From NCBI GenBank assembly GCA_015680685.1, contig MNCI01006534.1, positions 1,480-65,479 of the forward strand: a stretch of 64,000 nt of DNA, written 5' to 3'. Position numbers and translations under genes: made by a program. This stretch comes from Gnetum montanum (taxonomy: Eukaryota > Streptophyta > Gnetopsida > Gnetales > Gnetaceae). Shown piece after piece: positions 12,866 to 23,348 of the stretch; positions within the stretch are counted from its first letter, which is position 1, and every line of letters starts with the position of its first letter. Below the pieces are notes generated by a model. The model was given only the letters and a program-made list of their open reading frames with translations, had not been told where the DNA came from and ran no database searches.

Positions 12866-13040
12866 CTACATTGGCGAGACCCTGATGTCTACACTCACTC
12901 CTGCAGGCCATTATCTTGATGTCAAACTTTGGCCTGTCGATGGTTACGTTGCAGCTACTACGCTCTCCTCTCTAAAATGCCCTATGCTCTAGGCTATTAG
13001 CTCTGACAATGAAAATAACAGGTTTACCATGGGTAAACCC

Positions 13041-13049
13041 CTATTTATA
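13041..13049 (-). promoter_or_regulatory. Antisense TATA box upstream of the antisense gene
   Basis: The - strand reads GGGTATAAATAGGGG, a good plant TATA context, about 175 bp before the ATG at 12865. Just downstream is an 8-bp inverted repeat, GGTTTACC/GGTAAACC, with a 3-base loop (13021-13039). This is a plausible promoter for the antisense gene; there is no direct evidence of use. Confidence 0.5.
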
Positions 13050-13210
13050 CCCTTTAGGGTTACATGACACATTATGTTTTCAGGATGTCCTATGTCCCAC
13101 ACGTAACACAAGATGCCCCATGACCCACGCATAACACGAAACATCCCGTGTCCCGCATGTAACATGGGACACCCCACGTTCCCTGCAGCGTAGCACATAT
13201 ATGTCCTAAA

Positions 13211-13230
13211 ATATATATATATATATATAT
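13211..13230. repeat. (AT)10 microsatellite
   Basis: Ten perfect AT units lie between the antisense promoter and the RT-side array of element C. Confidence 0.95.
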
Positions 13231-13267
13231 TTAATGTTTGATTCAACCAATCATTTTAACCCTTTTT

Positions 13268-13390
13268 GCTTTACTCTATAAGCACCATGACTATCCGCTA
13301 TGACCTTAAACGAGCAATTTCGAAATGTAGTTTTGCATTCTACGCATAATGACGATCCACTATGACCTTAAACTGGTAATTTTGAGATAT
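13268..13390 (+). repeat. Short array, right border of antisense block
   Basis: Two clear copies, about 70 bp apart, of a unit containing CTATGACCTTAAAC(G/T)(A/G)G. They match the core of the arrays at 7905-8160 and 16970-17340. Confidence 0.65.
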
Positions 13391-13475
13391 TGCATAATTA
13401 CTGTGCATGAATTTCACTTTATGTTGCTATGCTAGGTAGGTTCCACTTGACATCTTTTTTTGTTACCTATTTTGT

Positions 13476-13477
13476 AG
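13476..13477 (+). other. Candidate sense 3' splice site before RT of element C
   Basis: A pyrimidine-rich run followed by CCTATTTTGTAG and G lies directly before the RT frame resumes. Ogre-type Tat elements are known to splice an intron between protease and RT. This would be the acceptor for such an intron, which would contain the antisense block. The donor was not pinned down. Confidence 0.35.
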
Positions 13478-14720
13478 GATCACTTAGGAATGGTCGCACA
13501 TGATGAGCTTCATTCACCTCTAATATTGACTAGATCCCATGGTAGATTCATGAGACACTTGAACATAGAGCTTGTAGACTTTGAGCCGCCTCCTTGTAAA
13601 ACCAATGTAGCATCCTTAGAAACATCACCAAAGTGGCCAGAACATCTAGTCCAATTCTTAGACCCGGAGGCTGATGATGTAACTGAGAATCCACCTATAG
13701 AAATTCCCATGACCACATATGAAAGTAAGGCAAGAACATTGAAACTTAGCTCTTTACTAGAGCCACAAATCTAGTAGAATATTGCTAAAGTCCTCAACAA
13801 TAATGTCAAAGTGTTTGCATGGTCTTATGAAGACATGTTAGGCTTAGAGCCACGCATAATACAACACAACATTATCTTAGATTCACGTGTCAAAGTAGTC
13901 AAACAAAAGGCTCGCAAAATTAAACCAGAGATTGCATTAGCTATGCGTGATGAAATCACTAAGCTTTACCAAGTTAGATTCATTCAGGTAGTCGATTACG
14001 CAGATTGGCTATCAAACATCATGGTCATTCCCAAGAAAACTAGGGGTATACGTATCTATATAGATTTTTGAGATTTGAACAAAGAAACCATCAAGAACGA
14101 TTTCCCATTACCCAATATTGACCAATTGGTCGATACTACGGCTGGCCATGCCCTATTATCCTTCATGGATGGATTCTTGGGATACAATCAAATCCTTATA
14201 AACCCAGAACATCAACTTGCCACTACTTTCATGACCCCCTAGAGAATTTTTTTGTTACATGATGGTGCCCTTCAGACTGAAAAATGCTAGAGCAACATAC
14301 CAGCGAGTAATGACTTACATTTTTAGTGACTATCTTTTAGAGCGATTAAACGACTATGTGGATGATATAGCAGTAAAATCTAAGAAAGTGCTTGATCACA
14401 CAAATGAATTGAACCTAGTCCTTCAATGTTACTGTAGGCATGACCTCTGTCTCAATCATAGAAAATGTGTCTTTAGTGTCAAAACTAGACGCATGTTAGG
14501 CTTTGTAGTATCAGAAACTGGAATACGTGTAGACCCGGACAAAGTCAAAGCTATTGTCAACTTAGCACCACCTACAAACCTTAAAGAATGGCAAAGATTA
14601 CAAGGTAGGATAAAGTTTATATGAAGATTTATCGCAAGGTTAACAGATAATTGCACCCAATGCAACACTTACTTTAAAAGGAACTAACTTTGAATGGAAA
14701 AACCAATGCCAAGAGGCATT
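13478..14720 (+). pseudogene. Element C reverse transcriptase, decayed
   Basis: After a spacer rich in acidic residues, the RT begins near 13800 with a FAWSYEDM...GLEP block, then conserved fingers and palm blocks (a P-K-x-x-G-x-R-x-x-x-D-F region near 14028-14071). The catalytic YVDD lies at 14355-14366, followed by the K-x-x-F...LGF-VS thumb block near 14461-14510. Stops at 14069-14071, 14239-14241 and 14623-14625 break it. In active elements this enzyme copies the RNA into DNA from a tRNA primer. The palm motif is intact but the frame is not. Confidence 0.85.
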
Positions 14721-15650
14721 CGACAACTTGAAAAAAAAGCTTGTTCATCTTCCTACCATTTACCCTCCACAAAGGGATAAGCCCTTTTACATTTATCTTG
14801 CAACTTTAGATATTTCTGTTGCTTCCTTGTTCTATCAAAAGAGAGATGATGGCTCTGAAATTCCTATTTACTACTTAAGTCATGCATTAATAGCTTATGA
14901 AGCAAAATATAATGATGTAGAAAAAATTACCTTGCTTTAGTATTTGCACTCAAAAAATGGAGACATTATTTATTTTGTAGCCAAGTCAATATCATTTGCA
15001 AAATAACATACTTAGAGCCATTACAACCAATATATATGAAAGTAGCAGGATAGCCAGGTGGAAAGCAATAACCACAGAATTTGACCTACACTACGTAGCA
15101 CAGTCGTCTACAAAGGGTCAAGCGATAGCCACTCAACTTACAGCTTTACCCACCGATGACTAGGCAACAATAGAACCTAAATTTCCATATGAGCATGTTA
15201 GTAGCATAAGCCCAGTACATGTAGACTTTGAAGCCATTCTACATGTAGTACACAAGCTAGTAGTGCCGCTATTGTTCTCACATTTCCTTTCGAGGAGATT
15301 CCACCATTTGCATACTACTTCACGTTTCTTTGCACAAAGAATGTAGCAAAATATGAGGATCTCCTTAGAGGCATTTTAGCAACCCAAGAGTCAGGGATCC
15401 AAAATTTAGCAATTCGAGGCGATTCACAATTGGTCATTAACCAAGTCACAGAGGTCTATGCTTGTAAGCCACAGCACTTACAACCTTACTATGACCTAAT
15501 GGAATACTTACTAAAGCAATTTGCCACCTTAGATGTCCAATATGTACCCTGCAATGAAAATACTATAGCCGATGCATTAGCTACATTACCTTTAAGCATG
15601 CCACCACACATGTTTGCTACCTTACCCACTTCAATAGTGGAATGCACTAA
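14721..15650 (+). pseudogene. Element C dual RNase H region, decayed
   Basis: The first RNase H (about 14740-15000) follows RT directly and has the KPFYIYLA... and YLSHAL...YE-KY blocks usual for Gypsy. A second, archaeal-like RNase H follows (about 15310-15600) with the GDSQLVI-QV motif near 15419 and an EN-IADALA-L block near 15555. Two RNase H domains are a known mark of Tat-lineage elements. Several stops, including 14938-14940, interrupt it. Confidence 0.75.
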
Positions 15651-15763
15651 CCCTATCGTTCACACACCCAATATTGCATCTATAAGTGATGTCCACACTC
15701 AAGAATGGTATGACGACATCAAAACATACCTCCAACACGATAAGCCTCCACAAGACTTAACAT

Positions 15764-16923
15764 TTGCCCAAAAAGATGCAGTACGAAAATGTCCTCGTAG
15801 GAGACAGTGCTCTATGTCGTCAGCCTTATGATGGGATATTGCTAACATGTGGTAGTGGTAATGAAGTACAAAAAATTGTTGATCAAGTTCATGAGGGCCT
15901 GTGTGGAGGGCACATGGCTCCCAAGGCTATGGCGGCAAAAATTAGGCGGCTAGGCTACTACTAGCCCTATATAGAGTGTGATTGCCTCTCTAAGGTTAGG
16001 ACATGCGATATATGTCAACATCATGGGAATCTAATACACGTATCACCTACTGAGCTACATACCACAGAAATCACATGGCCTTTTCAACGTTGGGGACTAA
16101 ACATCATAAAGCCCATAACACCCAAGTCTTCAGCAGGGCATAGTTTGATTATTACTGCAACTGAGTACTTCACTAAGTGGGTAGAAGCTATTCCCCTTAG
16201 GAAGACCACATCTCAATAGGTTTGCAAATTCATCTTGGATAATATAGTGACTCGATTCGACCTTCCTATGACTATCGTTATAGACAACGGGCCCCAATTC
16301 AATAGCGCAGAAACTAAAGCCTTTTGCGAAAATATCAACATTAAACATTCTTTCTCATCATTGTATTATCCCCAAGCCAACAACCAAGCAAAAGCTACCA
16401 ATAAAGCCATTGTCAACCTTCTGAAGAAGATGCTTAGCAATAGTAAGCAATGATGGCACGAGCAACTCGTCTACGCACTTTGGGCTTATCGCACAACATG
16501 CAAAACTGCCACAGGTAAAACCCCATATAGTCTTGTATATGGATCTAAAGTGGTGTTACCTCTTGAATTGTAGGTCCTGTCGCTCCAAATGATCCTCTCG
16601 AACTTTATGGATGAAGCTCAAAACAATGAGTCAAGAATCATTGATCTTAACTCTAAGGAGAAAGAGCTTATCCAAACACTTAGCTATATTGAGTGGTATT
16701 AAGACAAGCAACAACTAAAACATCATTGTAATCTACACCAATGCCCGATCAAAAAAGGGAACCTAGTTCTCAAGGCTATTTATGAGCCTATGAACAAATT
16801 CTCAGCTAACTAGGAAGGGCCTTTTCTGGTCACAAAAGCATATGAAAATGGGGCATTCAAACTAGCTAACTTAGACAGCAATGAGTTCGCTAATCCTGTC
16901 AATCACCTATACCTAAAACCATA
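15764..16923 (+). pseudogene. Element C integrase, catalytic residues lost
   Basis: The N-terminal zinc region (H-x-G...C-x-x-C near 15888-16025) is followed by the core. The first catalytic Asp is read as Asn (AAC, near 16097). The second Asp is kept in the DNG stretch near 16281. The Glu is Lys (AAA, near 16390). Both losses are single G to A changes. The C-terminal part (about 16680-16920) shows the K-GN-VL and GPF-V blocks. Stops occur near 16218, 16450, 16572, 16700 and 16811. The product cannot have been active. Confidence 0.85.
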
Positions 16924-16969
16924 ATACACCTAACATGCAATATTGCACTGAATATAAAGCAAGGTAAGT

Positions 16970-17340
16970 AGATTGTCTGCTATGACGTAAAACTGGCACA
17001 AATCATCCGCTATGATGTAAAACTGGCACAAATCGTCCACTATGACGTAAAACTGGCATAGATCATCCACTATGACATTTAACTCGCATAGAGCATCCAT
17101 CATGATGTTAAACTGGCATAACATGTCCTTGGGCCATGACATGAAACTGGCACCCACAGAATGGTTCGCTGCGACCTTAAACTAGCCATCTCCCATTTGC
17201 TACGACGTTAAACTAGCACAGAGGTTGTTGGGACCTTAAACTAGCATAGCATGGTATGCCTAGACCTTAAACTAGGATCTTAAGCTAGCACATCTGACAA
17301 TTTACCAAGATCTAAAACTGGCTTTGCAAGGCAACCTCTC
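16970..17340 (+). repeat. Tandem array after element C integrase
   Basis: About ten units of roughly 30-35 bp share the core CTATGACGTAAAACTGGCA, drifting to CCTTAAACTAGC at the right end. The right-end variants match the array at 7905-8160 and the left-end variants match 13268-13390. Tandem arrays near pol ends are common in Tat and Ogre elements. Confidence 0.8.
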
Positions 17341-18820
17341 TAGTTTCACACATGTGACCTTGTGAACAAGCAAGCGAGAATTTTTCCCATCTTCCATTGC
17401 CTACCTACACCTCTTGGGTAGGGTAGGGTGGGGCATTGCAATTCCAAAATGAAATTCATGAAGTCAAGGAAACACCTAGGACATTTCCAATGTCACCATC
17501 CTTGGCATCTTGTTGATCTTCTGGAGATGTCGTTTAACATCTTGCTAACCTTTCAGAGATATCGCAATCATCGCCAATCATCTTGGTCATAGCTCTCTTC
17601 ATCAGCACCTCCCGCTAGAGTCCCAGCACTATTGTGGCCAAGTCAAAATGTCGTCGCCCTCCAACCCTCACCATCATCTGAGTCTAGAAGAACATTCAGC
17701 AACTGGGCTCCCCATCCTGTGACTGAATTTCCTGGCTCCTACTTGTGGTGAGGATTCTTGAGCACTTGCATCCACCATTACTCCTATCCTCTTGAGTGGT
17801 GACTTCCGATGTGGTTACTGGAGTTTTTTTAGCTTGCCACTGCCAACGCCTGCACTGGCCTTCCTACTTTGGACATTGCACATACTAGACACAACACTTA
17901 CAGCTCTTATGATGTCCCGAGTAGACCGAACTTCACCTTCATTTCACATGATGATTGTTTTTTCTAGTTTTCTCTCTGTTGTGTTTGTAGGAAAGCTGGG
18001 ATGGCACTGATCAAGAATGCATTTCATCATGAGAGTAGGACACTACATTGTTCCAAAGTACCTGCTTTGACTGGCTTGGCTACTTGAGAGTGCATACCCT
18101 CATACCCTTTTAACTAACTCAACCTCTATTTCCTCCCTTTGTAATTTCTAGCATCCCCTTGGAAGCTTCTCCAATGCACATGCAACCCTTTCCCACACTC
18201 AACCGATAAGCCCATGATGGACATAATCCAACTCATCCCATGGGAAGCCTCTATAGGCTAGTCAAAGCCCCACATGGATGTAACACAACTCATCCTGAGA
18301 AGAAAACACCTATCCTACAGTGATGATGCGGTTGCCTTCAAATGGATATGGGTGTGCAACTTTCTCCCAAAAAAAAATAATCACAAAAAAAAAGAAGGGA
18401 AAAAAAAGAAAAAAGAAATGAGATGTGACAAGTGCCCAAGTTAAAAGGCACAGTTGCCATTTTTCAACCACCTCAACCTTGGATCAACCATCTCTAAGTA
18501 CTTTGATGAGAGGTCAAAATCCAAAAGAGGAAAGACATCCATGCGTGCTCACTCCCTCATAAGCACTTTGATGAGGGATTGCACCTGGCAACAGTTCTCA
18601 TGGCATTGCATCCTATATTTTTTCTTTTCCATCCATTGTCCCTTGATCCCATCTCCTCAAACTCATCCCTCGTTCTCCATCATACTTTACTTTCTTAGCA
18701 CTCTCAAGCATAGTGAAGCATCATCTAAGCAGGCACTAATGAATGATGTTGGTGTCATGTTCATCATGGTGTTTCGTATTCTTTGTCAACATCTCTTGGG
18801 CAAATCCTCCAGACATTGAC
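17341..18820 (+). other. Element C 3' non-coding region
   Basis: No domain is recognised between the array and the polypurine tract. It contains an A-rich stretch at 18368-18416. The short frames at 17792-18010 and 18454-18819 show no family features and are treated as chance. Confidence 0.5.
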
Positions 18821-18829
18821 AAAGAGGGG
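18821..18829 (+). other. Polypurine tract of element C
   Basis: AAAGAGGGG lies four bases before the 3' LTR, in the usual position for plus-strand priming. Confidence 0.65.
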
Positions 18830-18833
18830 CCAA

Positions 18834-20722
18834 TGAAACACCATCAATTTTGAGCTCTCGTGACTTAGCATGAGATTTGTTCAAGCATTGAAACCTAGGA
18901 AAAATTTCTCCAAGTGTGATGTCACGATGGGCTGCATAGATCTCATAGCACCCTAAAAGTCCAAATGCCTACAAAGTTCTTTCTGAGTCTATCTGCTACA
19001 CCCCTCAACATAGTCAGCGTAACATCCATGTCCACGAACGACCAGTTTTCACCAAAAGGACACCAAGGGTGGGCTAAACAATTCAGGAAATTTTCTATCT
19101 TCCAGGCCATCTCGATTGCCAGTCCACCCAAGCACCAGGCTAGGAGCGATCAAAAGTGTTCAGGATGCACAAAATAGTTTTGCAAATTTTCTATTTTCAA
19201 CTTGCTATGCTCCACTACACTGCACAACATAGATAGCGTAGCAAGCCATGCGAGACCGAAAATTTTTTTAAGTGTTGAACTAAACATAGAAGGTGTATCT
19301 GGGTAATTTTTTTGACTTCCAAGGATGTCTATCCTACTACCTCCTCAGAGTGTGATCAACATGTCATGAAAAAGCATGGTAGATTTGACAAAATGTATGC
19401 AAATCTCGGTGCTACACTATGCTACACTACACAGCGTAGTAGGGTGACAGCTCTAAAAAGTATCCCAAAAATAGAACGAGAAGGCATCAAGCTATGCTGA
19501 CATGGAAGATACATTTTGATGGTTGTTGAAATTCCTTGTCTCACAAGATCTCAAAGTGGCATCTTCAATTTTGGCAAAATCCATTGAGAAACAGGTGCTA
19601 TGTTGTGCTACACTATGTAGCATAGCACGCTAAAAGTGCAAGTTTTTTAAGTGTCTATGCTACACTTCGCCATGCTGGGCAGCATAGGCAGTGTGACACT
19701 TGGAAAGGTACCTCCAAATGCCTTCAAAAGCTTCTAGAATTTGGCATCGACCCTCATTCCTGCTTCGATGACTCTTCAACAACCAAGATTAGCAGTTTGC
19801 TTTGTTTTTTTTTACACCCCTTGTTGATCCCAGAGTGTAGGCTCTGATTTGCATTTGTTCTAGGCACTCTTGTAAAAACATAGTAGTCCTTCAGATTTTG
19901 GCACATGTAGTCTGGGCAATATGGTCACAGCTTGGTAGATTTTTGGTTCCTGTTCTTGTCCTATCCAGCGTAGCACCACACTTTTGGCATACCACATTAG
20001 CGTAACACATCCAAATTTGCGCTATGTGGGACCCAAGACGTGGCATTCAAACCACATCTCTCCCCCAACCTTGGCTCTATACATACCCTGGTAAACAACA
20101 TTCTAAGGGTTCGCTTTTGCAGTTGACTTTGGTAGAAGATTGGGGAGTAGAATGTTGATGAGCAGAAAATCTCATCTCAACATTAGTCTTCCAAATCCTC
20201 ATTCCACTCCCACGCCTAAATGTGACACTTGCCCATGCACAACGTAGCAACTCCTAGACTAGTAAGCATCAAATCCTCCATGCCTATCAACACCATGTCT
20301 GCAGCACTCCAAAGAGTGTGATCATATTGCCCTACTGCCCAGCTATTTCTGTCTACACTGCACACTAATTGTACACATCATTCAATCAAAAGCCACATCC
20401 CCCAATCTTGAGGTGGTGCATTTCTTGACTTGCACTCTCTTTCATTCTTTTTTTTTACAGCATTTTAAATTGTTAGCATATCTATTTCTTTGTATTGTCA
20501 TATGCACCTACGCTCATAATCTCTCATTGTTATGCATATTGCACTCCTATTTGTTCTGAGTTCTTATACGTGATGCTTAAAAATCATTATCTACGAATGG
20601 TTATTTGACACCACATAAGTCCCTAATTGATCAACTAGACCGCTTAGGGCATCCTGCTTCCATGAGGCTATGCGCCTAACAACCTCTTGGTATTCTAGCT
20701 ATCAACATTTTCAGACGCTACA
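18834..20722 (+). repeat. Element C 3' LTR
   Basis: A 1,889-bp repeat of 1584-3538 with the same TG...CA ends. It is shorter mainly by small deletions, for example around 19830, where a short segment present near 2580-2640 is missing. The right flank AAAGG is the second target duplication. Confidence 0.9.
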
Positions 20723-20990
20723 AAAGGGTTCTAAAGGTTGAATCCATTGTTGTGGATCCTCCATCCTAGCAGTCATTCCCCCATCACGTTGGCAGCGCTC
20801 ACAAGGTTGGACGAAATGATGAGTGTCCCAAAACAATGTAGGCCAATAATATCCTGCAAGTAAGATTTTAATGGTTGTTCATCTCCCAACGTAATGACCC
20901 CCACAAGGTCCTTCTTGTGCATCTTAGAGAACTCTTAATTGATCTACATCAGGAACATACTATCGAACCAAGCCATCAGGACATACTTTA
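20723..20990 (-). pseudogene. Element B integrase N-terminal zinc domain
   Basis: The - strand carries the AGYYWPT...D-H-FV block and a C-x-x-C pair (the H2C2 zinc domain of Gypsy integrases). It runs in frame to the insertion edge of element C and continues at 1583. Confidence 0.8.
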
Positions 20991-22810
20991 TAAAGTTGTT
21001 CGTTGATTTCCATAAAATACTTGGCTCAGTGAAGAAACTATTGTTTCTTTGTAACGTCTAACTCTTGTGGTGTTTGTTGTGTAAGGAGATAGGTAAGAAT
21101 GCTACTATACCAATTTCTTTTCGTGGTTACTTGATTATTTACTACACCTGCAAAGAGGAATTCATCAAGAAAGTGATCAGAAAGTGAATATTCATCCTCT
21201 TTGTTTTCCCATCTTAACTGAGATAAATGATCAGCAATAATGTTCTCAGTGCCTTTATGATTAATCATTGTAAGATCGAACTCTTATAAGGTTACGAGCC
21301 ATCGTATGATGCAAGGGCTCACCGTTGGTTTATTCAGCAAAAACTGAATTGCACTATGGAGCCCAATACATAGTGCCTAAACTTATCTAGTGCAAACACC
21401 ACAACCATTAATTTTTTTTTCATTGTGATGTAATTAAGTTGTGTACTAGCAATACTTTGACTTGCATAGTGAATGTAACAGGGTCATTTCTAGTCATCTA
21501 ACTGTGTAAGTATGGCTCCTAAAGCAAAGTTGGATGCGTCAGTCATTATATGGAAGGGTTTGGACTAGTCAGGAGCTTGTAGAATAGGTGTTTCTACAAG
21601 CTTCTAATTTAAAGCTTGAAAAGCTAACTCACATTCTCTGGTCCATTCGAAAGGTACGTCCTTTTTCGGTAGTTCAACCAATGGTTTTGCAACCCTTGAA
21701 CAGTTCTCTATGAATTTTCTATAATAGCTAGTGTGTCCAAGGACTAATCAGATGTCTTTTACAGTTTCAAGTTGGCATGTCATTCCTTGGATGACTTTAA
21801 TCTTCTTAGGGTCTACCTCTATCCCTGTTTGTGAAATCTTATGTCCTAATACTACACCTTCTTGGACCATTAAATGGCTTTTTTGCTAGTTGAGCCTTAA
21901 ATTGGTTTCAACACATCGTTTTAGTACTTTCTCTAATCGGTCCAATGCTTGATCAAAGTTTTCTCTATAGGTGGAGAAATCATCCATGAAGACCTCCATA
22001 CCATTTCCTATTTGCTGCTGGAAGATACTTAGAACCAAACGTTGAAACATTGTAGGAGCATTGCACAAGCCAAATGACATCTGTTTGTATGCAAATGTCC
22101 CCCAAGGACTTGTGAACGTGGTCTTTTCTTGGTCTTCTGGTGCTATTTGGATTTGGTTGTATCCACTTTATCCATGTAGAAAACTATAGTAGCGATGCCC
22201 TGCAATGGTGTCTAAGACCTGGTCGACAAATGGCAACGGAAAGTGGTCTTTGAATGTTGCCATGTTTAGTAGCCTAAAGTCTATACACACCATCCATTTA
22301 CCTTCCTTTTTTAGCACAATAACTAATGGACTAACCCATTCGCTATCAGCAATGGGGTAGATGAACCCAGCTTTTAGAATTTGTTCAATTTCTCTTTAAC
22401 AAGCTGCTTCAACTTTAGGTTCAATTGCCTCTGCAATTGTCGTCGAGGCTTCATGGAGGGGTCAATGTAAATCTTATGTTTGCATATCCTAGGTTCTATT
22501 CCAGTTAATTCGGAATATGACCAAGCGAAGACTTTTGACCATTTGTTCACCATTTTTAGCAATCTCTCTTTTTGTTGAGGAGCAAGCCTAGCATTAAAAA
22601 TTACCAGCTTTCCATTTTTGAGAACTATGTAGTCCATACTAGTGGCCAACGATTTTAACTCCAGGGGTTCTTGCTTAAAGTTGTCAAGGATTTCCAACTT
22701 CCCCCAGTTGATATTTTCAATGTCGAGACTTGGAAGTTGGTGATGGACTTGCTCTAATGTGTCTATGCTATCAATGTAAGCACAAGTCAAACCCTCAATT
22801 GGTTCCATGC
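20991..22810 (-). pseudogene. Element B reverse transcriptase and RNase H, decayed
   Basis: The RT starts near 22808 with a long N-terminal stretch and a VFAWSYSEL-GIEP block at about 22520. It continues through a block at 22080 (MSFGLCNAP) to the catalytic FMDDF near 21985. RNase H follows, ending with the G-EN-IADHLS-L block near 21225-21260 and an NWY...YLLT segment that precedes integrase. Frame changes and stops between 22374 and 22080 and between 21886 and 21268 break it. The layout is typical of Athila elements. Confidence 0.85.
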
Positions 22811-23348
22811 ATATAGTTGAGTTGCTCTCTTAGTCAGCTATCAGCCACTGCATGCCTTCCTGTCTTGTGGCTACTGCATACAGGCATCTTTGTATGTTAG
22901 TTACTTGTGCACACTGGTTGCATGTAGGCAATGTTAAACGTTGTACAAACCAGGACTTCTGCACGCAACTACACCATGTGTCACTATATGTGATGCATGA
23001 AACTTTCTGCTTCTCGATCTTTCCAAACATATTTTCCTTTGATATCTCTATGGAAAGATCATGTATTCCTAGGTGTGCATCAATTGTGCTTAGCCATGCT
23101 CTTCCCATTATGATTGGGAAGTCCCCCTTATAGTTGTTAACTTGAATCACTAGGAAGTCGACTGGATACGACCATCCACAAATAGTGGTAACAATGTCCT
23201 CCACTAGTCCTAATGGGATAGTGATGGACTGGTCAACTAGCTCTAAACAAATGTTACTCTTTTTTAGTAAAGGCAAGTTCCAAGCTTTGTACATTTCTTG
23301 AGAGATTAAGTTGACACCAAAACTTGAATCCAAAAGATCTTTGCACAA
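22811..23348 (-). pseudogene. Element B aspartic protease
   Basis: The frame begins with a DSSFGVNLIS stretch, where a canonical retropepsin would have D-[ST]-G. It continues with an LVEDI block and ends with a DFPIIMGRAWLST strand. The missing glycine of the catalytic triad indicates decay. It sits between gag and RT as expected. Confidence 0.75.

Larger units (their letters stand above)
1584..20722 (+). mobile_element. Element C: 19.1-kb Tat-lineage Gypsy LTR retrotransposon
   Basis: Two related LTRs (1584-3538 and 18834-20722) bound an interior with primer-site-like sequence, gag, protease, an antisense gene block, RT, two RNase H regions, integrase, a tandem array and a polypurine tract, all + strand except the antisense block. 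Each LTR begins TGAAACACC and ends ACA. The flanking pentamers are GAAGG (1579-1583) and AAAGG (20723-20727), a 5-bp target duplication with one change. Removing the element makes the B integrase frame continuous. The second RNase H, of the archaeal-like type, is a hallmark of the Tat lineage. Frequent TAG stops at expected Trp or Gln positions show long decay. The LTRs look roughly 85-90% identical by eye, so the insertion is old. Confidence 0.9.
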
